NCBI GenBank assembly: GCA_963930655.1
Contig: OZ005621.1
Span: forward strand, 11,271,001 to 11,335,000
DNA from: Myrica gale
Taxonomy: Eukaryota > Streptophyta > Magnoliopsida > Fagales > Myricaceae
Length of the DNA stretch: 64,000 nucleotides
Direction of reading: 5' to 3'
Every line of letters starts with the position of its first letter. The stretch's first letter is position 1. The notes below the pieces were generated by a model that saw only the letters and a list, made by a program, of their open reading frames with translations, had not been told where the DNA came from and made no database searches. The translations under genes were made by a program, and so were the position numbers. Shown piece by piece: positions 21,891 through 36,800 of the stretch.

Positions 21891-24800
21891 TTAAAAATCA
21901 TCCTTTGCTTGTCGGATGACACGCAGAGCTTCTGCATCATCAGCTGTGTCAGGAATTTTTAATGACCGTCGGATTTCCGTACTTGAAGTGCGAAGGAATG
22001 GATTACAAGACTTCTCTGTTTTTAGTGTAGTTGGAATCTGCAATCACCAGAATCATGGTCATTGGTCAACTCTTTGAACTAGGAAAATATACACAAGGGT
22101 AAAGGAGAATATAAATGGTGGACCATTGGAGCCACGAAAGATAAATTAACATGAGAAGCACATGTCCACACCATCTGTTCTGGTAATTGAAGCAAAAATC
22201 TAACAAAATACTCTGTTAGTAGTTGTCAAGGTACACAGACAGGGAGTAAAATCTTCACCTTAGATGTACTATAAGCACTAATTATCAAGAAAAGGAAGAT
22301 GTAGGAATTACCGTTGGCAAGCCTTTGCTGCGAAGATGGGCGACATTGGCCGAATAGGACTTGAGTGCCTCATTTTTTGGTTCAACAGACAAAGCAAACT
22401 TTGAATTACTCTGTCAAAATGCATATCTCATTGTTAGGGCCTCTATACCTTTTAAGTTTCTACTAAAGACCGATAGATAAAGATTACTAACCAATGTATA
22501 CTCATGCCCGCAATATATATTTGTCTTGTCTGGTAAGGACGTGATCTTTTGAAGGGAAGACTGCATCTGTACCATCGACAATGAGCTGTTATATTGCATA
22601 AATCACGACAAAAGCATGAAATACTAACCAGATTTCGCAGAATAACTCAACCTTGATCTACACTGTCAGAATGAAGAACACTTTCTAGGAATATAACCAT
22701 TCCTTTGCTTTACAGTTACCATCTAACAAATGCATTACGTGTAAATATCTGATCAAGCATTTCAAGCATCTTTTGACATCTTAATTTGCGATATTTCCAT
22801 GAACAGAAAACTTCCAAGAAAGAAATTGCTAGTGCAATTACTCAACAAAACTCATTCAAGAAGTGATAATTTTATTTAGAAAATAAGAGAATAACAATTT
22901 CAAATGCCATTTTCATTGGTGAAATTTCAAAAGTTCAGTTAACCAATGTCCGTGCAGTTCCCCCAAATCTGTAACCAAAGAAACAAAATAACATTTCGTA
23001 CAGTAAGAGCAATACATTCAAATGATAGGCCACAAAGGACACGTAAGCCAAATCCCAATTGTAGAAGAGGGAAAGCAGTACCTATCAAAAGCTCGGACGT
23101 GGATTGCGTGACAACTTTTTCAGCTACAGTTGATTAACTGCTTTGGATGTTTATGTTAAGGGTGAGAATTTATTCCGGTAATTACCGGAAATTCCGGCAC
23201 CGGTTCTGGCTTATTTCGGTACCGGAACCGGATCCCATATTTAGGGATTTCCAGAACCGGTATCGGAACCGGAAATTCCGGCATTTCGTATATGTTTTTT
23301 TAAACAGCTGTGCAGGACAGCTTTCGCAGAACCCCATATGTTCTGTACCTGACATATTATTTGACACGTTTATGACTTTTTGTCTTCACATGAATATTTT
23401 GGGAATTTCGACCTTGCAGGTGAGCTGTGCATTTTATCATTTTGGTGCGATGTCTTTTTTTTCTTGCTAAATCGTCTCACCAGCCACCGATTCTCCCGCA
23501 GAGTTTTCTTGTATATTAGAGAAGGAGAGAGAGAGAGAGAGAGAGAGAGAGCAGAGGGAGAAGGGTGGAAGATATGGTTGGGTTGTGAAGCTGAAGACCC
23601 ATGGCTTCTAAGTTGCTGTTGAAGATCTGGTGGATTCTTGGGCGAGGATGGCTCTGAGGGAGAGAGATTTTGGGGTGGGTTTGAAGCATAAAATTGGGAT
23701 TTGGGAAAATGGGCTTTGGTTGAGAGTGAATTTTAGGGTTTTGGTGCGATGTCTTTTTTTCTTGCTAAATCCAGCCACCAGCCACCGATGCTCCCGCAGA
23801 GTTTTCTTGTATATTAGAGAAGGAGAGAGAGAGAGAGCAGAGGGAGAAGGGTAGAAGATCTGGTTGGGTTGTGAAGCTGCAGACCCATGGCTTCTAAGTT
23901 GCTGTTGAAGATCTGGTGGATTCTTGGGCGAGGATGGCTCTGAGGGGGAGAGATTTTGGGGTGGGTTTGAAGCAAAAAATTGGGATTTGGGAAAATGGGC
24001 TTTGGTTGAGAGTGAATTTTAGGGTTTTCGGGAGGGGTGGGGAGTGGGAAAAGAAGTTTGTGGCGGCCATGGAAAAAGAAAGATTGCCTGAGAATGCTCG
24101 ATCAGTTTGATTGTAACAGTGAGGTTTAGGGGTTACTGGTGAGTACCGGAACTGGAACCAGAATTGTCCATTCCGGTTCCATCCGTTCCGATACTCACCC
24201 TTAGTTTATGTTATTAACTGCTAGTTGTAACTGGTTGATATTAAGCGGTGCAGTCAAATGGTTACTCTCTTTAAGGAAAGTGTGTTGATCCTTGCACCGT
24301 GGCTAAAATCCTTCCCTCAGTTTAATTATTATTGGAATTTGTGAGTGGGACTTATTCGGGTTGTTCCTCTGCTTGCAACATTAACATGCAAAAAAGTCAA
24401 CATTCTAGCCACAGTTAAATAGATAACATGTAAACAACATGATTTTACTCCAGATCACAATCAACCAACCACATAGTCCATAACGGCTTAGTCGCCTCTT
24501 GTTCAAGTTTTTCTAACCACACATGACAGATTCATTACCTATTAATTCAAGTGTTTCTAATGCTAAAGCCTTTAACATTAATTTGTGGTCAGCTTTATGT
24601 CCACTGCTCACATACCAGTGCATTATGTCCTCTCCAACCACACAATAAACACGTGTATAATTATTGAATAAGACTATGGAAGGGCAAAAGCACATGGTTT
24701 GCAGATATCAAATTTCTGAATAAGAGATTCAAGTTACCTGTTCAGGGGTTCCTTCAAAAAGCTTGCCACATGATAAGCTGAACAGGGTGTCTCCTGTAAA

Positions 24801-27800
24801 AATCGCCTCGGTTCCAGGAAAATAGAAGCTAATGTGGCCTGCAATGCAATAGAAGAGTACAAAATTGATAAAAGAAAATAAAGGCGGAAAAAATAGAATA
24901 ATCAAGAATGAGATCCAGAATATGGGGGTGATGCGAATCAACTTTGAAATAGAGGCACTCAAATTTTTATTTTTTATAAGTAAGAAGAATTGTATTAAAG
25001 AGAAAGATACAAGAAGCGAAATCGGTACAAAGACTGTACTGAAGTCACTCAAAGCATACAAATAAAGAAACTAAGGAAATCAGCATAGTCCACAAAACAA
25101 CCTCCCAACAAAGCATTAGTCCAAAGGAAAAGAGAAAGAAACACATCGCCCTGCAAGCTCCTTAGTGATCCGTCCGAATCTTTGAAACACCTTCTATTCT
25201 GCTCCCTCCAAAGGCACCACCATACACACGCTGGAATCATCCCCCAAATAGCCTTGGCAGAAGGATCCTTAAAATTCCTACCCCAACAAGATAAAACATC
25301 CTCCACCTTTTCTGGCATGACCCAATGAACATTCAAGATACCAAGGACCGACGTCCAAAGACAGACCCCTAGCAGCCGTGCAATGCAAAAGCAGATGATG
25401 ATGAACTGATTCGCCCTCTCCCTTACACATATAACACCACTCAGTGACATAAAGACCCCTTCTTCTGAGGTTATCAATAGTCAAAATACGCCCATGGGTA
25501 GCCTCCCAAACAAAGAAAGACACACGCATAGGGATCTTGGCCTTCCAAACCCCCTGCCAAGGGAAAAAGACAGAGCCCGCATAACCAGAAAGATAATCAT
25601 AGAAGGATTTAACAGAAAAAACTCCAGTCTTCGAACCCACCCACCACATCACATCTGCGCACCCTTTGCTCATAGAGGAGAGAAGAGAAGGCATCAACCT
25701 CCTCCAATTCTCAATCATTCACATATCTAAAGAACTGCAAATTCCACAGTAAGGAAGAAGAAGCAAACTCCAAACACTCCACCACCATAGCTTCCTTACA
25801 AGAGGACAAAGAGAAGACTAAAGGGAAGGAATGGCTTAGAACTCACCCACCGCACCACCTGTCATGCCAAAAACTGAGACGCTGACCATCTCCCAAAACA
25901 AACCTAGTATGCTCAGAAAAAGAATTCCAACCATTACTAATATGTTTCCAAAGGCTGACCCCATAGGAACCGCTGGAAGACAAGGAGAACCAGCCACCGC
26001 CCGCAGTACCATATTTTGCAACAATAACACATCTCCACAATTTATCCCTCTCAATGCCAAACCTCCACCAACCACTTGCCCAACAATGCTTTATTGAACA
26101 CAGTGATCCTCCTAAGCCCCAGCCCACCAAACCAAATTGGAGAACACACCTTCGCCCAACTAAGGAGATGAAAATTATGAACACCATCTTCACTACCCCA
26201 CAATAAGTCTCTTTGTAACTTTTCAATTCTCATTGCCACAACACTCGGAATGGGGAAAAGAGATAAAAAGTAAGTCGGAAGACTAGATAAAGTGGACTTA
26301 ATCAAAGTGATCCTACCTCCCTTCGACAAATACATACGCTTCCATCCCTCCAACCTTCTTTCCATCCTCTCCAAAATGTCATCCCAAATCTGCACACTTT
26401 TGTATCGGGCACCTAAAGGAAGCCCCAGATAAGTCAAAGGCAATAATGTTGAAACTCTACAACCCAATAAAGAAGTCAATCCTTGCACATTACCAACATT
26501 ACCAATAGGAATAACCTCCGACTTGGACAGATTCACCTTCAACCCCGAAACCGCTTCAAAACATAACAACAAACAGCGAATGCTACGAATCTGATCCTCC
26601 TCAACCCCACACAAAAGTAAAGTATCATCCGCAAAAAGCAAATGAGAAACACTAGTAGCTGCACCGCACCACTCACACCGCCCACCTTAAAACCATCAAT
26701 AACACCATGTGAAACACATTGCGTCATCATTCTAGAAAGAGTCTCCATAACAATAACAAATAAAAGAGGAGAGAGAGGATCTCCTTGTCTCAAGCCCCAA
26801 GAACTACCAAAGAAACTCTCCGGGGATCCATTCACAAAAACAGAAAATCTGACCGAAGAAATGTAGAATGCTATCCAGCGGCACCACCTGTCACCAAAGC
26901 CACATTTGCGCAATAAATACAGTAAGAAATTCCAGTTGATGTGGTCATAGGCTTTGTGAATATCCAACTTACACAACAAGCCCGGCTCACCCATTTTCAA
27001 CCTAGATTCAATACTCGTTGGCAATCAAGACAGAATCCAGAATCTGCCGTCCCTCCACAAAAGCATTCTAAGTAGGCGAAATAATCTTATTCAGCATACA
27101 CTTCAATCTATTTGCCAAAACCTTAGCGAGAATCTTATAGATTCCTCCCACAAGGCTGATGGGACGAAAATCTATCAACTCAACAACACCCGATTTTTTC
27201 GGGATAAGAACAACAAAAGTAGAATTCAGACTACGGACAAATCTACCATCCCGAAAAATTTCAATGAAAACGGAGAGAACATCCCCCTTGATAACCTCCC
27301 AGCAAGTCTGATAAAACGTTAACGAGAAACCATTCGGCCCTAGAGCTTTATCTCCATTAAAACCTCTTACCACCCCAAACATCTCATCCTCCTCAAAAGG
27401 TCTTTCTAACCACACAGACTCCTCCCCCGAAATCATATCAAAATGCAACCCATCCAAAGATGGCCTCCAATGATAAGGCTCTGCATACAGAGAAGAATAA
27501 AAACTAACAATCCTCGATGAAATATCTGCAAGGTCTTCCACCAACTCCCCATCCACCTCAAGAAGAGAGATAGAGTTAGTTTTTCTATGTGAATTGGCAA
27601 CACGATGGAAGAATTTCGTACATTTGTCCCCCTCCTTAAGCCACAATGCCCGTGATTTCTGCCTCTAACTCACTTCCTCCAAATCAAGCAGCTGATCCAA
27701 CTCCCTCATAATATCCAACTTCCTATCGACACCCGCATTATCAAGACGACCCTCCTCATCCAGCCCATCCAGCAAAGATATCTCCCTCAATAACGACGAC

Positions 27801-30800
27801 TTACGAGAAGAGAGATCACCAAAAACGTCTTTATTCCAAACTTTTAAATCTTGTTTCAGAGCTCTCAACTTCAAACTGAGCAAAAAACTGGAGACCCAGC
27901 GAAGTCATAACTATTCCACCATTCCCTAATACGATCCACAAACCCCTCCACCTTCAACCACATATTTTCAAATCTGAAAGGTTTTTTTCCATCCCCAGAT
28001 GAAGCACACTCCAACAAAATTGGAAAGTGATCAGAATACAGACGAGGCAAACGGCGCTAGATAATCTCTGGGAACGAGCTCTCCCACGCTGGGCTAAAGA
28101 GGAATCTATCAATCCTGGACCAAGAATGGCTATTAGACCACGTGAATAAACCACCAACCATCGGAGCATCCACCAACCCAATCTCAGAGATAAAATCTGA
28201 AAATTCAATCATTGATCTCCCAAAGCCTCCCAAGCCAGATCTCTCACCAGGAAAACGAGTGACATTAAAATCACCATCAATACACCATGGAGCATTCCAC
28301 CAAGAGAAAACGTCAGCCAACTCATCTCATAACATCCGTCGAAAGGAGTCACTATTAGGACCATACACCCCAGAGAAAGCCCAAGCAAAACCATCCTCCA
28401 CATTCTTAAAAAGTACAGAAAGGGAATAACTCCCCACACAAATATTGACCATCTCCAACACACGAGAATCCCATAAAATTAAATTTGCCTCCTTTACTTG
28501 GATTTATAAATAAAACTTATGTCATGTTAATGTCAGACATACAAATTCTGCCCTGAAGGGAATGTGGGAATATAAATGACAGAGTAAAGCCTTTAACTAA
28601 AGATATGATCTCACATGATGATAGAGCTGGATATGGAGAACTTTTAAACTCTAAATTCAACAATGTACAAACGGTAACTTATGGTCGTCAAAACACTATG
28701 CCACAACCCAACAGCCCACAATCAATTCATCTCAGACTTAATAATGAAAAGGTGTGTGTGTGTGTTTGGTAAGGTAATCAGGTAATGAGTATGACCTCGA
28801 GTATGACCAGGTGTCTCCATTACAAGAACCTCATGGCCTGCAAACATCCACTTGTCTCCGTCATTCAAAACAATATCGATACCAGGAATCCTGTCCCGGT
28901 CTTTTGCTGAACCAATCACCTGCAGGTAGCAAATAGGGAGCAAAAAGCTTTATGAAAACTGTGAACAATATAAAAATTGAACAGCTTCAAGAACAAGGCA
29001 ATAGGACTTCCTCAAACTTTGAAGGGAATTTTCTAAACAGATACTATCTGTTCCACTTTCCAAGAAAATATAGCAGCTACAAATTAAATTTCCAGAGAAT
29101 TTTTCATCTATCATAAGATGGATGCCAAGGTCCAGCTTCAAAAATTTACCAACAATTCTCATTCTTAAAGTGTTACTACAAAAATAGGAAAGTTATGGTG
29201 TCATACAAAATGTTATCAGAGACAAAAAAAAAATCGCAGAGTTGTCAGTATTGTGATGAAAATAGAAAATTTGCACCCTATAGAAAAAGAAGAAAGACTG
29301 GTGTGGTCAACCAAAAGGTCAAAAGAAAAACAAGTCAAATAACCATCCAGATAAGTAGGCTACATTAACCAAGACCAGTGTCCTATTGAAGGATAATTTG
29401 AATGTGATCAGAATCGTTATGCTAAAACAGAGAGCAGTAGTATGTATTCTATAAAAAAATCCCATAGGGATCCTGCTATTGCATAGAAGAGCCATTTCCA
29501 TCATTGTTTTTTCGGGGTCACCAATGAACAATATCTCTAAAAAGTATGATCTACTATTAAAATGTCATACTTCACCTGAAAAAGGAAGAAAAACAAGATC
29601 GTACCTTCGCACCGTACCTTTCTTTTAGCTCTGCATTCCCACCAGTGTGATCATAATGATGATGAGTGTTCAATATGTATGTCAAATTTCGATTTTTCCT
29701 CCTCAAGGCATCTATAACAGGCACAGCTTCAGAAGGATCAACAACACCGACTGTGCCTGTATCAACATCGTGTAAAAGATATGCATAGTTGTCCTTGAGA
29801 CATGGTACCTGAAAATGTAAACACATCTACAGTCAGTACCAGGGATGGAGTAAATAACCTTCTTGTGGACAACGCATTAATCTACAAGCTTGGATGATGG
29901 TGCATGCATACAGATTTTCCCACACTACCTTTAAGGAGCACACATGCAATAAATGACAAACACTTCCTTGGTTGCATGGGTGAGGCTTCTAATCAAAGGA
30001 GTACATCAATTTTAACTCTTCACAAACCAGAAGAAATATAATGCTTTCAAAATAATGCTTTGAACAGCTTCTAAGATGGACATTACACTAAAAATGTGAT
30101 CTCTTGCTACAGATAACCTATGACCGATCTGGCTAATTCAATATTACCCTTGGCCCTCCAGTAGCTTGAGAGAAAGATAAGGTAGACTACACAAAATAAT
30201 TACTTGAGACCGTTTTATATAAGCCAGAGGCCTCTATCTACATGCAAACTTTCAAGAAGGGGGCGCAGAAGTATATAGATATCAACCAATTTTCACAGCA
30301 AAACTCCATGCTCAAGGCCATATCAATGTAGATTGACATTAATGTTCTTCATAATTTTCCACCCTATCTATCAAATTCCTGGTGCATCATTTCCTATAGG
30401 ACATCCACTTTTCATATATAGTTCGGCATAAGGCCCCAACTGTCTTTGCTGATTGACCACAACATTTTCCTATGAAGCAACTATGATCATATAAGGGAGT
30501 TAGCAACGTGCGGAAAATTATAACGAAGATATAGTATAAAGAGCTCTCATCATTTCCTGCATTAGATAAAGGGTGCAACCAAGTTAAGCAGTTATTCCCT
30601 CATTAGCTGGGAGATGAGGAGGTAGAGCTAATTTACTGCCCACTAGAATAAATTCAGTCCTTTTTTCTTCTTTTTTGTTTTTGATAAGACACTAGGATTA
30701 AGCAAATACTTACACAAACAAATTTATAACCCTCAATTTGGAGCTGGCCCGACAGAGGCAAATCCTTAGAATGTATGATTTATTACTGAGGGTAAGGTCA

Positions 30801-33800
30801 ACAATATGGGTTGGTGTCCAAATACTTTTACAAATTTAAGGGAAGTGTACCCTTGTACCCCCCACAAGATGAATAGATTGAAGGCAACAACCAATTGTTT
30901 ATTTTCTCACCTTTCTAGTACTGGGAACTCTTAACTCTTTAAAGCTAATTAATGGATTTCATAAGTACCTAAAATGGCAGAGAACAGTTAGCAAGAAGCC
31001 AGAACCATCTGGCATGGTCACGTACCTGCATGGTTAGAGAATATCTGAAAAGGGGGATATAACACAGCATGTATCTGACAAAGCATATCAATCACAAATC
31101 CCACCAATTTTTCTCCCAAAAAACAGTAATAATCACATTTGCATGATTGATAGCCATATCCAATCCAAGCAGCAGATCATTATACAGGAGCATCACCAAG
31201 CCATCAACAGCAAAAACATAAAGTAGAGAGATTTGCTTACCAATTCAATTTGCAACGTAGAAGATAGATTAACAACACTGCAAAACTGATTAACTCTAAG
31301 GGATCGACTAGCCCCACGCAAGGTTTTCAATGGGGTAGACAAGAATCCGAGGAATCCATACAAAAGGCCTTTTCTGAAGCACATTTGTCTCCTGCCCGGC
31401 CATAGACGGAACCCACTCCTCACCTGTGGTAAAGAAATCTAAATTCATTAACTACAAATTGAACAATCAATCTTTTCTGAAACAAAGGCCAATGCTACAA
31501 TAAAAAAAATTGGGTCAGAAGTAATAGATCCTTCTTAACATTTTTTTTTTTGTCATATACTTCAATATAGGAATTTGGACCACAAGCAGACAGTTGGTCC
31601 CTTTTCAGGATACAGTTGGCTGTTAATCTCAGAGCTTCTATCAGTAAATTAGACAAAAAACAGAGTGAAGAGAGTATAAGTGGACTTGAGGATTACACAT
31701 CGATTCACCCTCCATTATCTCAAATGATAATGACAGTAAACTGTTACCTTTAAGCATATAATTGACAGGAAGGGGAAAATTGTAACAAACTCTATCTGTC
31801 TAACAGCACCAAAACCTTATAAAAGTTACGGATCTCAAGGACGATTCTTACTGCAGATCCAAGTAGACTTGGAGAAAGATACTGTACACTGAGAACCCAT
31901 TTGCCTGGACTATACCAAAATTGCTATTTAGACCAAACTATATACCCATCCTTAAACACTCAGAAGGTCCCGGTTTATTATTGCTAAACACCCATTTGTT
32001 GGCTAATTTGCTCCTATTCGAGTTACTTTGGTGTTGAGAGACGAGAGAGTGAGAGACGAGAGACGACTGCTTTTGCAGTAGCCGCCCACTGCGGTCGCTG
32101 CTCCGGTCACGTTTTCTTCAGGAGTATCCCGAGCGCATGCATTGCTTTCTGTCCTTTCTTGTAAAATTATTTTGATCGGTTAAGATTTCACGTGGAAATG
32201 GCGTTTGTTCGCAGCTTAAAGATTGAGGCTAAGTCTTTTCTTTTTTCTGTGAGTGCGACTGGATTGGTGACTTTAACGGAACGCAATAGGAGAACTCAAA
32301 GCTCTATACGGTTTGGAAGGTATGGTGCGGTGTGGTTGGCAAACGTATTTGGTAAGTTGGTGGAGGGAAAAGAGCCTAGTGACTACTCGGAGAAATTTAA
32401 TGAATCGAAGAGAGCGTTTTTAGTGCAGAAATGTGCGAACGTGAATGGTAGATATGTGGCCCTTGCTGAGTTTGGCGAGAGACGTAGGTGTGGGGCTGTG
32501 ATGATCCCGGAGGGGAAGAGGAGAGAAGGGTGGCGGTCGGTTGTTGTGTTGTGTGAAGAGGTGATTAAAGCTATCGGTGTGTTGAGGAGTCGAAGAGGGG
32601 GGTATGCCGCGAAGTCCTTCTGTATGGATGTCTCGTTTGCCGAGATGGTGAAGTCGGGGTCGTCGGAGAAGATGGAGGCTGGAACAAGCGTGAACCACCC
32701 TGTTCAGTACGTCGGGGGTAAAAATGGAAATCACTTGTCGCGTGGACCTTCCTTGGCGCCGCATGTTCGACACGCAGAGAATAACGTGCATTCCCAGGAT
32801 AATTATTCTCCTGGGAATAATGAGTTGGCGGCTGGGGCAGATGAGGAGATATGGATGCATTTATTGAAGATTAAATCTGAGCTGGACGGGCTGATTGCGT
32901 TGGTGTGGAAGCGTGATGGGGGTGAGAAATTCCGACCCGTACCTGACCCCATGTATTCTAATTGCCCAGTGTGTGGGCCGAGACAAAGGCCTGCTTCCAT
33001 TGGTCATTTGAATAGGCCTGTTTCGGAGTTGGTTTCTGGGCCGAGAGAAACTGGGCTGGAGTCTGGCCCTTGCGATCAGCTGCGTGGGCCTCATGCTCCT
33101 TCGTGTGGGAGTGGCCCATTATCTTCGTCGCTTGGACTGGGCAATGTCGCGACTGCCATGGCTGAGGGCGCTTTGGAGGATGTGTCGCCGGAGCTGTCGC
33201 CGGAGGACCCCAACCCTATTTTAGTTGCCGATGAGGGCTGTGGAGGTAGTGGGTTGCCGCAGGTCATGTTGGGGTCCTTCGAGAATGGGTCTTGTGCTCT
33301 CTCGGTGGATCGGGAGCCTCGGATTCTCTCCGGGGACAAGATGGAGGGTGTTTTGAGCCATAATACGTCGGCGTTGGCTTCTGGTGAATTGGTCTCGGGT
33401 GGTTCTGGTTTGGCTGGTGATTTCTCGGATGCGGACGAGTTGGTTTCTGCCGGAATGGGTTCGGTTGGTACTGGTTTGGTTGGTGACTTAGTGCTGCCTT
33501 CGGATGTGGGTATGTCTCTCAACCACGTGGTCGAGGCTCCTCTTCCGTTTGGTGTATTGGGTAATGACCAGTCGGAGTTGGGATTGAACTTTGGAGGTGA
33601 TTTGGTTCGTTGTGAGGAAAGGGTCAGTGAGGGGGGTGTTGTTCCTTTGCGGGTGCTGTACCCAAGAGACGTTTCAGTTGAGGGTGAAGGGACGGTTGTG
33701 CCATCGAAGTGGGTGTTGGAGATGGTTCAGTCGTTCAGGTTTATGGTTGGGGTTTCGTGTGTTGGGTACGAATCCGCACTTATGGATTTGTTCGCTGCAT

Positions 33801-36800
33801 TGGAGATGGAGAGGGATGGTGGCAGTAGGTGTTCGGGCAGATCTGGTAGGAAGATGATGAGGGAGCTAAAAGCGTTGGAATGCTCCGTGAATTATGATGG
33901 GAGTTCTTCTACTTCTAGAAGAAATAAGAAGGTGGGGAGGGTTATTGCTAATTCTTTATGAAGCCTCGAATCATTAGCTGGAATGTGAGAGGTTTGAATG
34001 AGAGGGGTAAATGTTTGTCGGTAGGTAATTTGTTACGAGGGTGGAAAGGAGACTTAATTTGTCTTCAGGAAACTAAGGTTGTGGAGGTGTCCCGGGCTTT
34101 GGTTAGGAGGTTATGGGGAGGGAGTCATGTTAAATGGTGTTGTTTGGGGGCTGATGGTGCGTCGGGTGGTATTGTGTGTCTTTGGGATTCCCGTGTGTTG
34201 GAGATGGTTGAGTCGTGCATTGGCTTATTCTCCTTATCTTTGATCTTTAGGAATGTTGAGGATGGGGTCCAATGGATTTTTTCCGGTGTTTATGGTCCTA
34301 ATGATGATTGTAGTAGGAGGATTATGTGGGACGAGTTGGCGGGGATTCAGAGTTGGTGGCATTTACCTTGGTGCATTGGAGGAGATTTTAATGTGACTCG
34401 CTTTCCGAGTGAGCGGTTGGGGGGTGGGGGTTGTAGGCGTGCTATGTTGGAGTTCTCGAATTTTATTTCTGATCTTGAACTCATGGACCTTGAGTTGGTT
34501 GGAGGTATGTACACTTGGTCTAATGGTAGATCGTCTCAGTCTTGGTCTCGGATTGACCGCTTTCTTGTTAGTGCGGGTTGGGAGTCGGTGTACCCAGAGC
34601 TTGTCCAGAAAAGGTTGCCCCGTATGCTTTCTGACCACTTCCCAATCTTGTTGGAAAGTGGAAGTTTTGTGGGGTCGAGGAAGCCGTTCCGTTTCGAAAA
34701 TATGTGGCTTAAAGAGGATGGGTTTGTGGATTTGGTTAAGGAGTGGTGGGAGGGATTCCATTTTATTGGTTCCCCGAGCTTTGTTCTGTTTTCGAAGTTG
34801 GGGGCCTTGAAGCGTAATCTTAAGGTGTGGAATCGGGAGGTGTTTGGTGACTTGGGGGTTAGGAAGTCGAATCTTTTGGTTGAGCTTGATATGCTGGATG
34901 GAGCGGATGAGGGAGGCACTATAGATGAGGCAGGTAGGGTTCGGAGGTTGGAGGTTTCCAGGGAGCTGGAACATTTAATTTCTATGGAGGAGACGTGTTG
35001 GAGGCAGAAGTCTAGAGCTCTTTGGCTCAAGGAGGGCGATCGGTGTACTAAGTTCTTTCATAGAGTGGCTAACTCTAATAGAAGGGCGAACTTGATTTCA
35101 AGATTAGAGGTGGAGGGGGAAGTTGTGGAGGATCCAGCAGGGATCTCTGCGGAGATCGTTGATTTTTACTCTTCTTTATATGAAGAACCCTATGCGTGGA
35201 GGCCCACTTTGGATGGGTTGGAGTTTGACAGGATTTCGGAGATTGACGCGGAGTGGATTGAGAGACCTTTTGATGAGGAGGAAGTGACTAGGGTGGTTCA
35301 TAGTCTCAATGGAGATAAGGCTCCTGGCCCGGATGGGTTCTCATTGGCTTTCTTTCAAGCTTGCTGGGGGATTATTAAGATGGATGTTATGGCAATGTTT
35401 AATGAGTTTGCTAGGGATGGGAGGTTCGTGCGGAGCCTGAACTCTTCTTTTATTGTCCTCATTCCTAAGAAGCCGGGGGCGGTTGATCTTAAGGATTTTC
35501 GCCCTATCAGTTTGGTGGGGGGCATTTACAAGATTTTAGCCAAGGTGTTGGCTAATAGGCTGAAGCTTGTTCTTGATAAGATTATTTCTCCCTCTCAGAA
35601 TGCTTTTGTCGGGGGAAGACAAATTCTGGACTCGGTGCTCATTGCTAATGAATGTATAGATTCGCGGTTGAGATCTGGGGTGCCGGGAATGCTTTGTAAG
35701 TTAGATGTGCAGAAAGCGTATGATCATGTTAATTGGAAGTTCCTTATGTATCTTCTCCGCAGATGTGGATTCAATGAAAAATGGTGTAGGTGGATATATT
35801 TTTGCATATCGACGGTGAGGTTTTCAGTGATGGTTAATGGGTGTCCGTAGGGTTTTTTCGGTAGTTCCCGTGGTTTAAGGCAAGGGGACCCCCTCTCTCC
35901 CCTTTTGTTTGTAATTGTCATGGAAGCTTTTAGCCGTATGTTGGGGAGAGTGGTCGAGCATGGAAGCTTAGAGGGGTTTATGGTTGGAGGGGGTTCTGGG
36001 GGAAGCGTGTGCATATCTCACTTGCTTTTCGCGGATGATACTTTGGTGCTTTGTGGTGCGGATGCCCGCCAGTTCAGGAATATTAGATGCCTTCTCCTGT
36101 GTTTTGAGGCTGTTTCTGGCCTTCGAATCAATTTGTCGAAGTCTGAAGTTATTCCCATTGGTAGGGTTGATAATGTTCAGGAATTGGCGGGAATTATGCA
36201 ATGTGGGGTGTCCTCGCTCCCCTTCAAATACTTGGGTCTTCCTTTGGGGGCAAGCTTCAAGTGTGTTCAAATTTGGGACGAGATCATTGAACGGATGGAA
36301 AGAAGACTTGCGGGTTGGAAGAGGATGTATCTCTCTAAGGGGGGTAGACTTACCCTCATTAAATCTACTCTATCTTGCCTACCGACTTATTTCCTTTCTT
36401 TATTCCCTATACCGGTTGCTGTGGCTAAGCGATTGGAAAAGATTCAGAGAGATTTCCTATGGGGCAGCGATGAGACTGTGCATAAGTTTCATCTTGTGAG
36501 GTGGGAGTTGGTGTGCTCTCCCCATCATGCTGGGGGTTTGGGGATCCGCAGTTTATCCATGTTCAATAAGGCTTTGTTGAGTAAGTGGCTGTGGCGTTTT
36601 GCTCATGAGAGAGATAGGCTTTGGCGGCTTGTCATTGCTGCTAAATATGAGAGTTGTGTGGGTGATTGGAGATCACGTTCTCTCCGGGGACCGTATGGTG
36701 TTAGCCTTTGGAGGTTCATCTCCAAAGGGTGGGCGGCCTTCAGTAAGTCTCTCAAGTATGTGGTGGGGAGTGGTGTTAGGGTTAGTTTTTGGCAAGACGT

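Noticed and set aside
23442..24110. Short frames [10 protein letters not shown].. as genes
   Set aside because: They are duplicated with the 299-bp unit, end at different places and have no known domain.
32420..33522. Minus-strand frames inside the LINE
   Set aside because: Antisense of LINE ORF1 with no recognisable domain.
34363..35030. Minus-strand frames of 164-203 aa inside LINE ORF2
   Set aside because: Antisense shadows of the reverse transcriptase gene.
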